A stretch of 64,000 bases of DNA from Maylandia zebra (Eukaryota > Chordata > Actinopteri > Cichliformes > Cichlidae), in contig NC_135168.1 of the NCBI RefSeq assembly GCF_041146795.1, forward strand, positions 14,498,131 through 14,562,130, written 5' to 3'. Position numbers and translations under genes: made by a program. The notes under the pieces are model-generated. The model did no database searches, was not told the DNA's origin, and worked only from the letters and a program-made list of their open reading frames with translations. Every line of letters begins with the position of its first letter. The first letter of the stretch is position 1. Positions 24,101-36,247 of the stretch are shown piece after piece.

Positions 24101-24248
24101 GACTATACTGGGCAGTTTCTGAAGCTGTGCACATGGGGATGTCAGTAGGGACAGGCATCGAATGAATTCCTTGGCCCAGACTTAGCATCAAGACAATCAG
24201 GTGACAGAGTGCCTCAGAGAAGGAGATAGTCATTTTTGTGGTGTCCAT
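17988..24248 (-). CDS. spon2: spon2: spondin-2 / mindin, secreted matrix protein (complete)
   Basis: Mindin is a secreted matrix protein that binds microbial surfaces and integrins and acts in innate immunity. Coding exons 24014-24248, 23431-23654, 22121-22312, 20610-20796 and 17988-18166 join to 1017 nt (338 aa plus stop; human 331). A signal peptide ([19 protein letters not shown]) precedes a Spondin_N domain of about residues 40-245. Its hallmarks are [63 protein letters not shown] and [21 protein letters not shown] single thrombospondin type-1 repeat closes the protein ([13 protein letters not shown] ... CFPDNCL), with a WxxW C-mannosylation motif. The first in-frame Met (24248) is chosen; 24233 is an alternative. 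A non-coding first exon lies near 25340-25450. Teleosts may have two paralogues, so the a/b label is left open. Confidence 0.95.
18167..20117. other. spon2 intron without recognised elements
   Basis: Intron sequence between coding exons 4 and 5. The open frame at 18978-19277 has no family motif or splice support. Confidence 0.45.
20118..20272. mobile_element. Short DNA-transposon MITE (hAT-like) in spon2 intron
   Basis: Inverted ends CAGGGCTCTAGA and TCTAGAGCCCTG bracket 155 bases. An internal palindrome GCGACCAAATTGGTCGC lies near the right end. No clean 8-bp duplication is seen. Confidence 0.7.
20610..20796 (-). CDS. spon2: spon2 coding exon 4
   Basis: Encodes [20 protein letters not shown]... 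and the variable linker ([17 protein letters not shown]). Donor GTAAGT splits an Asn codon. Confidence 0.95.
21169..21532. mobile_element. Pogo/Tigger-like MITE in spon2 intron
   Basis: Inverted ends CAGTGGAACCCCGACTTACG and ...TAAGTCGGGGTTCCACTG, both flanked by TA. 364 bases with no coding capacity. It lies between spon2 coding exons 3 and 4. Confidence 0.85.
22121..22312 (-). CDS. spon2: spon2 coding exon 3 (core of Spondin_N)
   Basis: 64 codons, [20 protein letters not shown]... to ...[10 protein letters not shown], the most conserved part of the domain. Acceptor TTCACAG and donor GTGGGC. Confidence 0.96.
22313..23430. other. spon2 intron without recognised elements
   Basis: AT-rich intron between coding exons 2 and 3. 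No element recognised. Confidence 0.45.
23431..23654 (-). CDS. spon2: spon2 coding exon 2
   Basis: Encodes [19 protein letters not shown]... to ...FEVFARHSF. Acceptor CATTAG and donor GTAAGT. It matches the mindin segment HSSDYSMW...RRHSL. Confidence 0.95.
24014..24248 (-). CDS. spon2: spon2 coding exon 1 (signal peptide, start of Spondin_N)
   Basis: The exon begins at acceptor ATTCAG with first base 24274; 26 bases of 5' UTR precede the ATG. It ends ...[10 protein letters not shown] with a split Gly and donor GTAAGT. Confidence 0.93.
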
Positions 24249-24274
24249 GATAAGAGTAGATCGGGGGAGAAGAC

Positions 24275-25339
24275 CTGAATGAGGTGCATAAAAGAAAATG
24301 GTAAAGAAGGAAGACTAGTCAGTAATAATATAGAGCTGCAAAGAAGTACCTGGTCAGTTACTACACAGTAAACACTATTTTGTACTTTTTTCTTTTATAA
24401 AGGTCTTATAACAGCTGCCTAACCATAAATATTGGTTTTCCAAATAAAAGTCTTCTCATTCTTTTTGATTCTTATAATCTTATATATTTAAGACAGATCA
24501 GCACCAAGAAAACTGTGATCAGACACCAGTAACATTGGGTTTAACAACTTCTTTATACAAGGGACATTTGTTTCTAGGCAGTCTTTCCACTTTTTATACT
24601 TGTAAAGTTAGTTTAGCGTTGTTAAAGTGGCAGAAGGAAATCTGACATTTATTAGGATACATACAGCGAAAGTGTAATCGCACTTGCAGTCTGCTAAACC
24701 ATCCATCTCTGTATTACCTGCATTAAAGGTACTAAATAGAAGTAAGCTATTCTTCTTCTCCATTGGATATCTCATTATTGCCTTCTTCCAGTCATGGCTG
24801 CATCTTCCCTGAACTCTGTCATTAAAGCTCCAGTGTGGGTCTTCTGATTTAGTCGTTCAGTTAGCAGTATCACTTTCATGCTCATATGTGTCACTGTTTA
24901 ATGAAGAGTTCAAGTGCTGCATCCCTGCTTCTCAGAGGGTATATAAATGAACAGCTTTCGCATAGATTGCAACACATTTTTAGTATTTAACCCTGAGCAA
25001 GTAAGACACTTTATCTTGACACTGCCAGGTCTTTCAGAATTAGCAGCTTTTCCATTCTTTTAACATTTTGTTCTTAATTTAAATATTTACAATTAAATTA
25101 AAAATGGCTACATTTACATTTTTTATCACCTTTGCTTACTCTGAATATGTTATCACTTAAATACTTTGTACTTGTTTAAAAGTCCTGTGTCTTAAAAACT
25201 GTTAATAGCTCACAGCTCTGTAGGTACCTATGGTTCAACTCTTACATCCATCAATTTGTGTAGATTAGTAGTCTAAGCAGTCTTTTAGCTGGAAGGCTAT
25301 GCAGAAACAGGGTAAATGTGTGCTGTAGAAACTACTCAC
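24275..25339. other. spon2 first intron
   Basis: AT-rich, no element recognised. Its limits depend on the inferred first exon. Confidence 0.4.
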
Positions 25340-25450
25340 TGGGTTTGCTCAGGGTTCCAGATGAATGATGGACTGCAGCTGAGTGGAGTAGAGGGCTGAA
25401 GGTGAGGAGAAGGGGAGAGGAGAGCTGTGGATGTGGCTGTCGGGACGAGT
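25340..25450 (-). other. spon2: Probable non-coding first exon of spon2
   Basis: A good donor (CCCA|GTGAGT) at 25340/25339 pairs with the acceptor before 24274. The TATA-like box at about 25480 would place the transcription start near 25450. The start is inferred. Confidence 0.5.
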
Positions 25451-25477
25451 GACTGCAAAGTTCCAAGTCCTTTTCCG

Positions 25478-25487
25478 CCTATTTATG
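25478..25487 (-). promoter_or_regulatory. spon2: TATA-like box of spon2
   Basis: Minus strand CATAAATAGG, about 30 bases above the inferred start. The same bases read on the plus strand as CCTATTTATG, one base off a CArG box and close to a MEF2 site. Confidence 0.4.
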
Positions 25488-27140
25488 TGTTTTAGGAGTT
25501 TCACCCCTCGCTTTCCTCCCCTCCTTTCCCCTATTTCCCCCCCTCTTCCCCCTTGGGCTCCACTCCCCTCTCCAGCTTGCTCCACGCTTTCACTCAGTCT
25601 CTATCTTCATGCAAATGACTTCCTTGCCCCCTTCATGCCCTTTGACTTTGGCTCTCCCTCCTTCACCCGCCTCCTCCTCTCTCCCGTACTCTTTATAAGT
25701 ATCCCATTAAATGAATAATGCGTTCAGCAGTTCTGCGTGCACTGCCAGGAGTCCGATGCAGTCCGTGGTTAGAGTTTCAGTTCACAGTTTGATACTGTAG
25801 CTCTCTAAACCTACATATATGACTAATGAGGTTAATGGTGTACTTATTCTCTAACGGTTTCTTGGTCACATTTTTGAATTTCAGTTGAGCTACTAGATCC
25901 AGTCCCAGTGCTGCTTTTTAAGTCACCTAGGAAGTTTTATTGCCTATGTCGTTGTCAATTTGCATACTTTCTTTGATGTGTTTTTCAGGGGCTTATAAAG
26001 TCAGTCAGCATTATATTACAAAATGCAGAGGAGTTACAGGGTTTCAGACACAACAAGATTGTGTTTTTGGTGGCTCTTGGTAAGTGATTGGCAAAAAACT
26101 TACTGATCTAGTATAGTCAGTGGTTTAAGAAGTTGTGCTTAAGTTGTACTTGAAAAGTGATGAGCTGTGTTTTGTATTAAACTGTATAAATTGTATTGAG
26201 CTGTTGCAATGATTACCATGATTGGTCACCTTTGTTCAGAGAGCTACTCTTCCGAACTATTTCTGGAAGATTTTACATTAATTGTAACAGTGTCATGATT
26301 CTTTGTTATTATTTTCTGAACACTTTTAGAACAACTCGCATGTTTTCTACAAAAAATATGATAAGCATTGAGTGTTTTTGATCAAACTTTGGCTTAGACT
26401 GGCTATAAATAAGTATTGTTAAATATGCTTTAGTTCCACGCCTATAGGAAACCTAACTAACAGTTGCAGTTTTCTCCCATTGTGTTAGTCTCCCAGTCAG
26501 TTTATAGAGCATACTTTAGTATTTGTATGCAAGATACTTTTTACTTTTGTTTGGTCAAATATTTAGTCTAAGCCAGATTTCTGAGGACATTTTGTTATGT
26601 CTCTGTGTTTGTATGTGTGTGGGTGGAGGTTGGGGGTGTGGTACTTGACTTGCTGAACTTGGAGGTGACAGACCCACACTCACGTGCAAACACAAAAATA
26701 TGTTGGCATGCTGAATCAGCCCACATGTAATGATTTCCATATGGTCACGTTTCTTTAAAAAAAAAAAACCCTCAACCAAAACACCTACACACATACAGAC
26801 ACACACACACAGACCAGTTGCCTTCACTCAACCTCATTTCCACGATTTAATTTTTGGCCTGTAGAATTCAGTCTGTTTTGACCCAGTAACATTTGAAAAG
26901 GAAAAGTTAACTCATTACCACCCTCATTACCCAAGCTGACAGTGGTGGAGTGTGCTCAGTTTTATCAAAGTAATTCTGGCAAAGCATCAAGTGACTCAGG
27001 ATGGGGAAGAAGTGCTGCTGACTTAGCTGAGGATATAATTAGGTAGTGGAAGTAACCCCTTGGAGATTTCCTCAATCCCACTGACACTTTCTATAATGAA
27101 AGCAGTGTGTGGAGACAAGGGGGATGACTGGCATAGTCAC
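25488..27140. other. spon2 upstream region
   Basis: A C/T-rich stretch lies at 25500-25690 next to the promoter, then ordinary AT-rich sequence with short CA tracts near 26790. No gene seen. Confidence 0.4.
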
Positions 27141-27149
27141 ACAGTTCTT

Positions 27150-27740
27150 TAATGGTAGAACCACAGGGGAGGATGAGGTTCACCCTGAATTCTGAAAAGC
27201 TCTGGAGTTTGTTGGGAAGTCCTGGTTGGCACATCTCTGCAGTGTTGCGTGCGGTGGCGGTGCTGGATTGGCAGGGGATGGTTCCATTTAAAAGGTCGTA
27301 GTCGCAGAACAGTGGACCAGTTCTTTATCCTGGATATCCTGGATTGGATAATATTCAAGGGTGTGTGTGAGGTTACCCAACCAGTCCTCAGGTGTTTTGG
27401 GAATTTGAAGAAGGCATTTGACCAAGTCCCTCAAGATATCGTATGAGGGGAACTACAGGAGTATGGCTAGTTGCAAACTACAGCAAAAGCCAATGCATGT
27501 TGGATTTCTCCAGGGCTGCGCTTTGTCACCAATTCTGTTTATAATTCTTATAATTATAATACTCTGCTGTAGCCAAGTGGTACAGGGTCTGTGCTTTGAT
27601 GGTCTCAAGATATTGTCTTTGTTTTTTGTGGTTCTGTTAATCTGCCGATGTGGTTTTGGTGGCATCACCTGGCTTCATCAGGTGATGGCCTCCAGTTTTA
27701 GTATCTCAGGGTTTTATTCACAAGCGAGTGGAGGATGAGA
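27150..27740 (+). mobile_element. LINE reverse-transcriptase fragment
   Basis: Plus-strand translation in shifting frames shows pieces of a non-LTR RT common in fish: a GSPGWHISAVLRAVAVLDWQ-like stretch, a TVDQFF segment (from GTLDQLY), FGNLKKAFDQVPQDIV (from FVDLEKAFDRVP), then HVGFLQGCALSPILF (RT block GLRQGCPLSPVLF). The YADD box is lost. Same family as the antisense piece at 37.5-38.1 kb. Confidence 0.72.
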
Positions 27741-27904
27741 TTTACAGATGGATTAGTTATATTGGATTATTATATTGTTTATTGTCCTTTTTGAAATTCC
27801 ATTTGTGTTTCGTGGCAGCTGTCAGAGAAATATAAACTAAAACAATAAAGAGGTTATTGTTACAGACATTACTGAGATTAAAAACAAGAAGTTGCTGCAG
27901 AAAT

Positions 27905-28140
27905 GTAGAGCTGTCGCTCAGGTGGTAAAACAGGTCATAAATGGAAGGTTGGTGGTTCACTCCCTGTCTGCTCCAGTCTGCACGCCAAAAGCCCTTAGGC
28001 AAGATACTACCCCCAAGTTGCTTGTATGAATGCATGTGAATGTTAGATAGAAAGCACTTAGAGTGGTTGTGTGAGGGCTCATATCTCTAAAACCATTTTT
28101 ATAATGAAAGTATAAATAAAGGGCTTTTGAGAAAATGGTG
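27905..28140 (+). repeat. tRNA-derived SINE
   Basis: An A-box-like GCTCAGGTGGTA and B-box-like GGTGGTTCACTCC lie about 35 bases apart. A unique body and an end reading GTTAGATAGAAAGCACTTAG follow. This fits a tRNA-derived SINE, also seen as a head at 36490-36590. Confidence 0.65.
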
Positions 28141-30039
28141 GGCAAGGGATCTTGATATTTTTGCATTAGAGAGAAATGGAAACACTGTCCAAGTTCAAGT
28201 TGTTTTTATATTGTTGTCTCTTCTGTTACTGTGGGATGCTGTGGACACACCCATTTCAGCTCTACTTTTTCATCATATAAGGTCGACCCTGACTAGCTGG
28301 CCTTGATTTAGAAACACATAGGTCTGACATGTAAGTCATCTTATGCAGAAAAAAAATCAAGAATCAAGGAAAAAACATTCAGAAAAGACAACAAGGGCCT
28401 CCAGCCAAAGTCGGTCGCATGTGTAAAGGCACATATTGTGGTATGGAGGTGGGTGTATTCTATAAATTTCTAAGACTCCAGGACTCTGAAGTTAAGAGTA
28501 ATATGGCAATTTTGAAGACCAAGTTCTTCTTAAATGAATTGAAGAATTAATAAAATAGACGGTTTAATTCACAGATTGTGGAAATTGGCAGCTGGCAAAC
28601 AAAAAATAAAACAATGTCATGCCCGAAGCTGTAAAGAGCTTAAGTTGTGAGTTTATTTACAGTCAGCTTATGAAAATGGAATATTTACTATGTTAGAATT
28701 GTTGTTGATACTTTCACTTTGTCAAATGTAATTTTAGGGAATAGTCATTAATATATTTTTCAATTAATGTTGCTGGGTTCTTAAAAAAAGCAATCTATAT
28801 GAAACACTATAATGTTCTTCAACAACTATGAATATGCAGTCTTGTAAAGAAGAAAGACTAGAATTATGTGTAATCAGACAGACGTGCAACCTTCAGAGAC
28901 ATTGCAAAAAGCCAATGACAAAACATCAGTGACTCAGTGACTGTACCATTGCAGTCATTGAGTCAACCACAAACTCCATTGTATACAGAATACAATGAGA
29001 AAAAAAGAATCAAGTTGCTGGTCCAGACAAAATCCAGATGTCAACTTGAATGAAATGCTGTGGCAGGACTTTAAGAGAGCTGTGCATAAATGAATAACTG
29101 GAAACTTGAATAAACTGAAGCAATGCTGTAAAGAAGAGTGGGCCAAAAGTCCTCCATAATAATGTGAGAGCCCAAACGTTACTTCAAGTTATTGCTGCTA
29201 AATGCTTTAATAACCCTATTAAACCATTTAGCAGCTTAGATTTGCTTAAATTTAAGCACTATTTTAATAATTAAATCATTTGTGATTAATTATGAACCTG
29301 TCAGGCACTGTCCCAATTATTCTTGGAAGTACAGACACAATGATTGCACTACACTCACTAGAGTTGACAAATGGAGTGTGAATGTTTTGCTCTGGGAATT
29401 TATAGCACAACAGAGGGAAAAGTGGATGATTTTTTTCTTTATCTTGCAAGCCAAAAGTCAGATCATCCAGTACACTATTCACCCCTGGCTGCACCCAGTG
29501 GCCTACCTAGTGCTCATATCAGGTTATGAAACAGATTCAGTCTTTTTATGACACAAACTTTGACGGCTAAGAAATATTATCCAAACTTGGGTTTACAAGC
29601 TGGAATTGGTTTTGCAGCCAAGTAACATCACTGAACTTTCTAGCAGAAAGTAAGAAACAGAGTTGAACGCATTGATTTCAGCGACTGGGTGAAGATATTG
29701 AAGGCCCCCTGATGCAAACCATGAGGCCACTCAATGGACCGTACAGCCTGTAAACAAAATAACAGAGATGTTATTGTGTGGTCCGTCGCCAGGGTTGCTG
29801 TAGTGACACAATGTGAGGTCATTGTTTTGTCGTCCTGGCTTCATCTAAGAAATATCCGCAATCAGACATGCACACGAGGACACAAACAAATCTAGAGTCT
29901 CGTGTGTCAGGACATGAACACACAGAGATGCGTGCGGTGCTTCACGTGACAGCTTGTAATAAATTAAAACAAAAGTCGCATCAGTCATTCATTATATATA
30001 TTTATATATATATTTGACCTGTTCCTTTTCGAGCTGAAA
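28141..30039. other. Intergenic, no gene seen
   Basis: AT-rich sequence. 28870-29170 has a repeat-like look but I cannot assign it. Confidence 0.4.
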
Positions 30040-30050
30040 CCTTTCCTCAC

Positions 30051-30566
30051 CATGTCTGTGAAGGTTCTCAGTCATCCAGGTCATCGTACTCTAAGGAGCT
30101 TGGAAAGAAAAGCGTCTGGACTTCTTTAAGTTGCTTGAAGACGTTTCACCTCTCATCCGAGAAGCTTCTTCAGTTCTAAGGGTCAAATGGTGGAGAGTCC
30201 CAGATTTATAATCCCAGATATATAATGCCATCTATAATCCAGTTTTGAGATCCCTTCCCAGACGCCTTAACGCCCACTCACATCCTGGGCCATTTGACCT
30301 CAGGAAATCACATGATAGGGTGGGGCCAGGTTTCACAATGAGCTCACCCGAAACCCTGGCTGATTGTGACCCACACCCGCTTTCACACCTTGGCTCATAT
30401 GATTAGAGGATCATCAGGGGGTCCCTTTGTCCCTCTGTGGGGGGAAACTCCCACTGGGTTTAAATCTGGGACTCTCCACCATTTGACCTTAGAACTGAAG
30501 AAGCTTCTCGGATGAGAGGTGAAACGTCTCCAGGTCCAGACGCTTTTCTTTCCAAGCTCCTTAGAC
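30051..30566. mobile_element. Foldback-like element with long inverted arms
   Basis: Arms of about 120 bases at 30091-30210 and 30450-30564 are near-perfect inverted copies (CTAAGGAGCTTGGAAAGAAA at the outer end, CAAATGGTGGAGAGTCCCAG inside). The whole is bracketed by the 11-bp direct repeat CCTTTCCTCAC (30040-30050 and 30567-30577). No protein coding. A shorter relative lies at 52663-52813. Confidence 0.7.
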
Positions 30567-30577
30567 CCTTTCCTCAC

Positions 30578-31999
30578 TATATAACCTTTTTCACACTGTT
30601 CTCTTTACAAGCCTTCACTCAGCATGTCCCCAGGTCCTTGTTATTGTAATAATCGCTGTTGATTTCCAGGAATAATTTCCTCAGCTGTGTGGGAGCAATC
30701 TGTGCCTGTGCATTAATTTGCACATTATTGGATAAATTGCGCATATGCATGTGTGTGTGCACGCACACGCCCCGTCTAATGGATGCAGCAGGTCAGCACA
30801 GAAAGAAGAGACAACAAGTTTGATTGTGGTATTTTGTATCTATGTAGCACATGGCTTGCTGACATGTGGCTGCAGTACTATCAGAGTCCCAGATTTATTT
30901 ACATGATGACACAAACATATAACCCATTTGTATGTCTGTCTGAAATTGCTACTTGTTTTAAATCACTGAGATCTTAAATTTGGATTCTTATAATGATAAT
31001 TCTAAAAATAAAAAAAAGTTTAATCGCATAAACCCTCTGACCTACCTTAACTCTGTAATGAATCATTCATGATTCCTACCGTTTGCCTCCACAGGAACAG
31101 AATATTATAACTGACTTTGTTGAATGTTTGTGCAATCAATCATCAGAACCCACCACATTCAGACAAGCCAATATTAGATGTCGAGACCAAAGCGATTTAT
31201 ATCTGAGAATTATGGATGAACAGCTCTGTTTAGAGTATTAGGTGACAGAAGAGTATTAAAACACAACACGTAAATTTACCACAAGGAACGCACAGCTGCT
31301 GAGCTTGCTGTTCCAGCTTCCTCTTACTCGATTTTGTGTCTTTTGTGGCAATTTTCGAGCAGTTGGCACCTGGATTGCGTCGTCTAGGTTTTGTTGGAAG
31401 GCTTTTAAAAGCTTCACAGAGAACATTTGCACAAGGGTAACTTCAAATAGACATGAGGGTTCATGTAGAGGAGAGAAGCGCTGTGGTTAGTGACTCGTGT
31501 CATTTACTTCTTAGTTGCAATAACATTTGCTATTTCTATTTTTTGGCAAGCCTTTCTTTGCCTTCTTAGAGAGCTTGCGTTGTGCGAGTAACTGTTGGTG
31601 GCTATAAAACCCTAAAGAGAAATTATATATGAAAAATTGTAAAAAACTGCATCAGATGGCCACTAGGTATACTTTAAAATTCTGAAATGCCTCCATGACC
31701 TGAGTGCCAGATCCTGAAATTGTTGGTTGGCAAGCCCTCATTTCATGAAGTACAGTATCCCTTATAAATAAATACATGTTTTGTCTTCTCTCGTTCTTTG
31801 TCTTTTGTTCAACCATATCTGCCATAGGAGTAGGAGACACTTTTAAACTTTAAAAAACGCTAGGGCCCATGAAAAGGTCACAGTACTTTTTCTTGTGGGG
31901 ACATTCAAACATGATGATTTTAATGAGGCTTGCTCACAGGTTAAAAGGCAACATTTATCATTAGTTTGAGTACTTAAATCTTTTTTTTATCAAAGGTTA
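30578..31999. other. Intergenic, no gene seen
   Basis: Includes an alternating CATGTGTGTGTGCACGCACACG tract near 30750. Nothing gene-like. Confidence 0.4.
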
Positions 32000-32830
32000 T
32001 TTGCTGGCAAAAATATCTACAAACATGGGACAAGGGTGGAAAATTAGCAACCACTATAAGCTCTATAATCATTTTCATGCTCCATCTTGGTACTTAGATC
32101 AAACTCCTTTGCAGAATTCATGGCCATTACCCAATGCTGTTTTTCATCTCTTGAGACCCTCTGATAGGCATTTACTGCAGCCACCTACAGTTGTTGCTTG
32201 TTTGTTGGTATTTCTGCATTCAGTTTTGCATTTAATAACTGAAAGGTGGGCTCCAATGGGTTCAAATTAGATGATTGACTTGACCATTAAAGAATACCCT
32301 TACCTTGAGAAACTATGTTTGACACATTCCATTTCCATCATAGTCTTGAAAGCATCTTTTAGTTGTGACCTAGACAATGATATACCTACCTCTTTGAGAG
32401 TGTTCTTTGTTAGATGTCAAGTTGTTTTTCTTAACCATAGAAAATAACAGTCATCGTGCATTTCAGTTTCCTTCTGTGGTTTTTCAGGCCTGTTGGTGTT
32501 GCCGAGCTAGCCACTGCGTTCCGTTAATACATTCATTTATTCAGTTGAAATCAACTCGAGAACTTTTATGTTCTTAATTTTTCATGGAATAAAAACAGAT
32601 GTCATCTCGCCATGAAACTGGATCTCCAATTAATTTTGATCCTTCATGAGTGTCTGTATATAAGAATGACTATTACTTCAGAAACAGTTATTACTTTTGT
32701 TAAAACCCATGAACCAAAACTGAAAGTCTGCACTTCATTTGTATCTTAATTTATTTATTTAAATCTACAAATACAACACAGCTACAAAAATTGTGCTATT
32801 GTTGAAAAAATGATGGTCGAACCAATAAGG
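32000..32830 (-). mobile_element. Tc1-like transposon remnant
   Basis: Pieces such as GACTTGACCATTAAAGAATA (32278) and CTGAAAGTCTGCACTTCATT (32720) match parts of a common vertebrate Tc1-like element in reverse order. Highly decayed. Edges are uncertain. Confidence 0.4.
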
Positions 32831-34661
32831 AGTTAGGAAGATTTATGTATCGGTTTCCCTTTTTCTTCCTTTTTGTTTTTGAGTAGGTCATGGCTGATGT
32901 TTTAGTATATCATTACATTTTGTGCCCTTTTGCTATTACAGAGTTAAAGAGTTACCGAGCTGGCCATTTAAAATGTTTTGAAAGAGTAAGTCTAATTTTT
33001 ATTACTGTTACTGCAGTTTTATGTCTTCATAGTCTTGTGTCTTTATTTGTCTTTCTCTGACTGTATTTCAATATTTTACCCTCCTGCTGGTTTTGTCTCT
33101 CTACCCGTTTGGAGCTTCTCATTCTCGTTTCCCTCTTTTCTCTCCCGCTGTCTGGTCTGACGCACTAAAGTAAGATCCCATCATGTTTTTCCCATCATGC
33201 TCTCCTCCCACCCTGTGGTGAGGCACTGAACCCCCAGCCGGAGGTATAAAGGACATGATTTACAGGGCTCCTTTGCAGCAAAAGAAAAAAGAAAAAAAGA
33301 CATAAAAAGAGAGATCAGTTTTCCAGCACAGTAGCCCTGTGCTTCAATGCAGGTTTCACTCGTCAGTGTTTTTGGGGTCTTTTTGGGGTTTTTTTTACTT
33401 GATATATGTCAGTTCAACAACGACATGGTGTGGTCCAATTTTGTCATCCTGCAAAAGTGCCAAAATGCATTTCCACAGGAGAAGAAAACAATGTTAAAGC
33501 TGGTTTTGGTTTTCTCCATATGGGTTCTGTTGACATATCTAGATGGGCAGCACAGAGAACCAAATGAGGGAGGAAGTGGGAACAACAGTTAAACATTAAG
33601 GCCCAGGGCTGTGCTATTGACACTCAGGGATGCTGTGGTTTAAAAGAAACCATGGGGTGTGAAGTCCCAGTTAAATGAAGTCTCGTTTTTTTATCTTGTG
33701 CAGCAAAAACTTATACATACATAAATATATACAGTGTGAAGCTGAACTGTGCAGCCTTCTACACGTTGAAAAAGAGCTCAAAGGTGAATGACCTGATTTT
33801 TAATTTTTAAATAGATAGTGTCCTGGAAAGCTGTCTGCAAGCATATCATTAATGTGAATTAGCAGTGGAGCTGGGTTGCCTTTAGATGACAAAATCAAAA
33901 TAAAATGTGGACTTGCATGACTGCCAGTGGAATTCTGTTTTGATCAGACAATACTGGCGTTGCAGTCAATATTTCTCAGAAGTAAGTACTAGATGTTTGG
34001 TAGTCTGGAATAGAGGAAAATTCTTTCTGAAAAACATCACACAGTGGCTGTTTTAGTTAATAATATTTTGAATTACTAATCCAAGATACCAGTTAACCCT
34101 GGAATGTTTTTTATTTTGTAGAACCTTGGAAGCATATCACGATGTTTTTAACAAATAGAGGTAACACTACAAAGTCTTCCAGAATAAATGCTTTCTTCTG
34201 ATTTTGATTTAGTTATACATTATAATCAGTTATGAGTTTGAAGCCAAACACTGATTCTGTTTAATAGTACAAAAATCTAGCCTGGAAGTTGGAGCAGGAG
34301 ATCTGTGGCTAGAAAGTCAAGAATTTACATTCTGGACAGACTTAAGAAGAAAAAAAATCAACAAAAGTTTCTAATCCCTAAGCAACAAAGACATTTTAAC
34401 CCCAGCTGGTCAGCTGGAGTAGGTCCATGGTCAATAGCAGAAGACTGTTTACACTGGAAAGCTGAAAGGTGTCAATTTGTAGAGGTAAAAAGCCCGACGT
34501 TTTCTCTCCAGACTCTTATGTGGTATAAATATCTAATTGTGCTTGTTTAGTTTGACTGGGATGAGACTCTTGCACTAAATGCAAAAATTAGGTTCTGATA
34601 TTTCACCACATGCCACAAAATCATAGCCTCACATCATTGCAGTATTTAACACCTCGTATCA
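32831..34661. other. Intergenic, no gene seen
   Basis: The open frame at 33347-33592 starts with a hydrophobic run but has no homologue I recognise and no splice context. Confidence 0.4.
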
Positions 34662-34669
34662 TATTTGCA

Positions 34670-35644
34670 CAGTGTTGGGAAGGTTACTTTTAAAATGTAT
34701 TCCGTTACAGAATACATGCCCCAAAATGTATTCTGTAACATATTCCGTTACGTTACTCAATGACAGTAACGTATTCTGAATACTTTGGATTACTTAATAT
34801 ATTACCATGTTTTTTACAACAACGTGAATGTACTATTGCTGTGTGATTTATTACTATTACTGAAGGTCCGCAACTCTGAACTGTAGTAAAGGGACCTCTG
34901 ACTAATACGGCGGGGTCCCCGTCGGCTCGTAGCCGAAAAATAGCTTTACTTTGTTGTGTGGGTCAACTTTTCTTGCGAGAGACAGAGAGAGGCGTTGAAA
35001 GGCTGCTCCAACGGAACTTATTGTTTTCGGAGGAAAACACGAACACGGTGTACAGTCGAGTCTTAATAGCTTACTTACAACTGGGCTCGTCAGGCACTCT
35101 TCTTGGCTGAAGTGGTTATTATTATATTTACATGCTTCCAGCTCCCGTTTCTCCTCGATGACAACTCGTACCTTTCCACTCCCCTTTTTCTCCCTCCTCG
35201 CGCTCACAGACACATAACGTGTATGGCAGTCCATTCTCCCTGCAACACGGACTACACTGCCCATGATGCTACATTCTTTAGAGCTATACCTGTAGCATTC
35301 TGCCTGTTAGCTTAGCACAACAACAACAACAACGAAAAGGCGCTCTCTCACCCAGGAAACACACAGTCGCAGAGAGAGAGAGAGAGCGTCGCCCTGTAAC
35401 CATGGCAACCGTAACGCTGCCACCTGGAACAAAAGAACGTAGCTGTCAAACAAAACCCAAACAGTCCTGACCCGCGACAACATGAAACAGGAAAGTACCG
35501 CAGTGTAATCCATTTATTTCAACAAAGTAACTGTATTCTGAATACCACCTTTTTAAACGGTAACTGTAACGGAATACAGTTACTCATATTTTGTATTTTA
35601 AATACGTAACGGCGGTACATGTATTCCGTTACTCCCCAACACTG
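34670..35644. mobile_element. Non-autonomous hAT-type element
   Basis: Inverted ends CAGTGTTGGGAAGG and ...CCCCAACACTG. Subterminal regions rich in ATTCCGTTAC and GTAACGGAATAC repeats in both orientations are typical of transposase binding sites. The flanks TATTTGCA (34662-34669) and TATTTACA (35645-35652) are an 8-bp duplication with one mismatch. No transposase can be read inside. Confidence 0.85.
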
Positions 35645-35652
35645 TATTTACA

Positions 35653-36247
35653 TAACATCAAATCCCAAACACCTGTCATGTGTGGACTGCAACTGCAGTT
35701 GGAGCTGTTAACCTCAACACTGTTATGTGATTCAGGTGAGATCAGAAATGATTCATGTGGATTTCCTTATGGATGTTGTTATTGTGACCAAGATCTTCAA
35801 TGTTATTTCAGTTCAAACCTGAAATGCTACAGATTGCTTCTACTGTATTCTTCTGGCAATGCGAACTGTATGTCAATCTCGTGGTCCACTCTTTTCTGGT
35901 TGCGAACCATGGTCTTGGATTTGGAAATGCTCATTCTCATTCTTGCCACTTCACACTCAGCCTTAAACCGCATCAGTGAAAACTGAACCACTGCTGAACT
36001 ACAGTTTGCAAATAAAAGGCCACCAAAGTGGAGACTCTTTATAACCTGACTATCCCTAGATGGTTTATCCTTAAAAACCTTTGATGGCCCTATTTAAAGC
36101 CAGTCTTTACCAGATGCAGCAGAGAGGAGAGGTGAGTTGTGTTACCAGATCCATGGGCTGGTGAGGGTTTTTGGGGTTGTTGTTGGGGGGGAACGTTTTG
36201 TTTAGTTATACATTAAATTCAGTTCACTGTAAATAAATTGCTCGCCT
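35653..36247. other. Intergenic, no gene seen
   Basis: Nothing recognised apart from the hAT end. Confidence 0.4.

Noticed and set aside
34902..35264. 120-codon minus-strand frame
   Set aside because: Lies wholly inside the non-autonomous hAT and does not resemble a hAT transposase.
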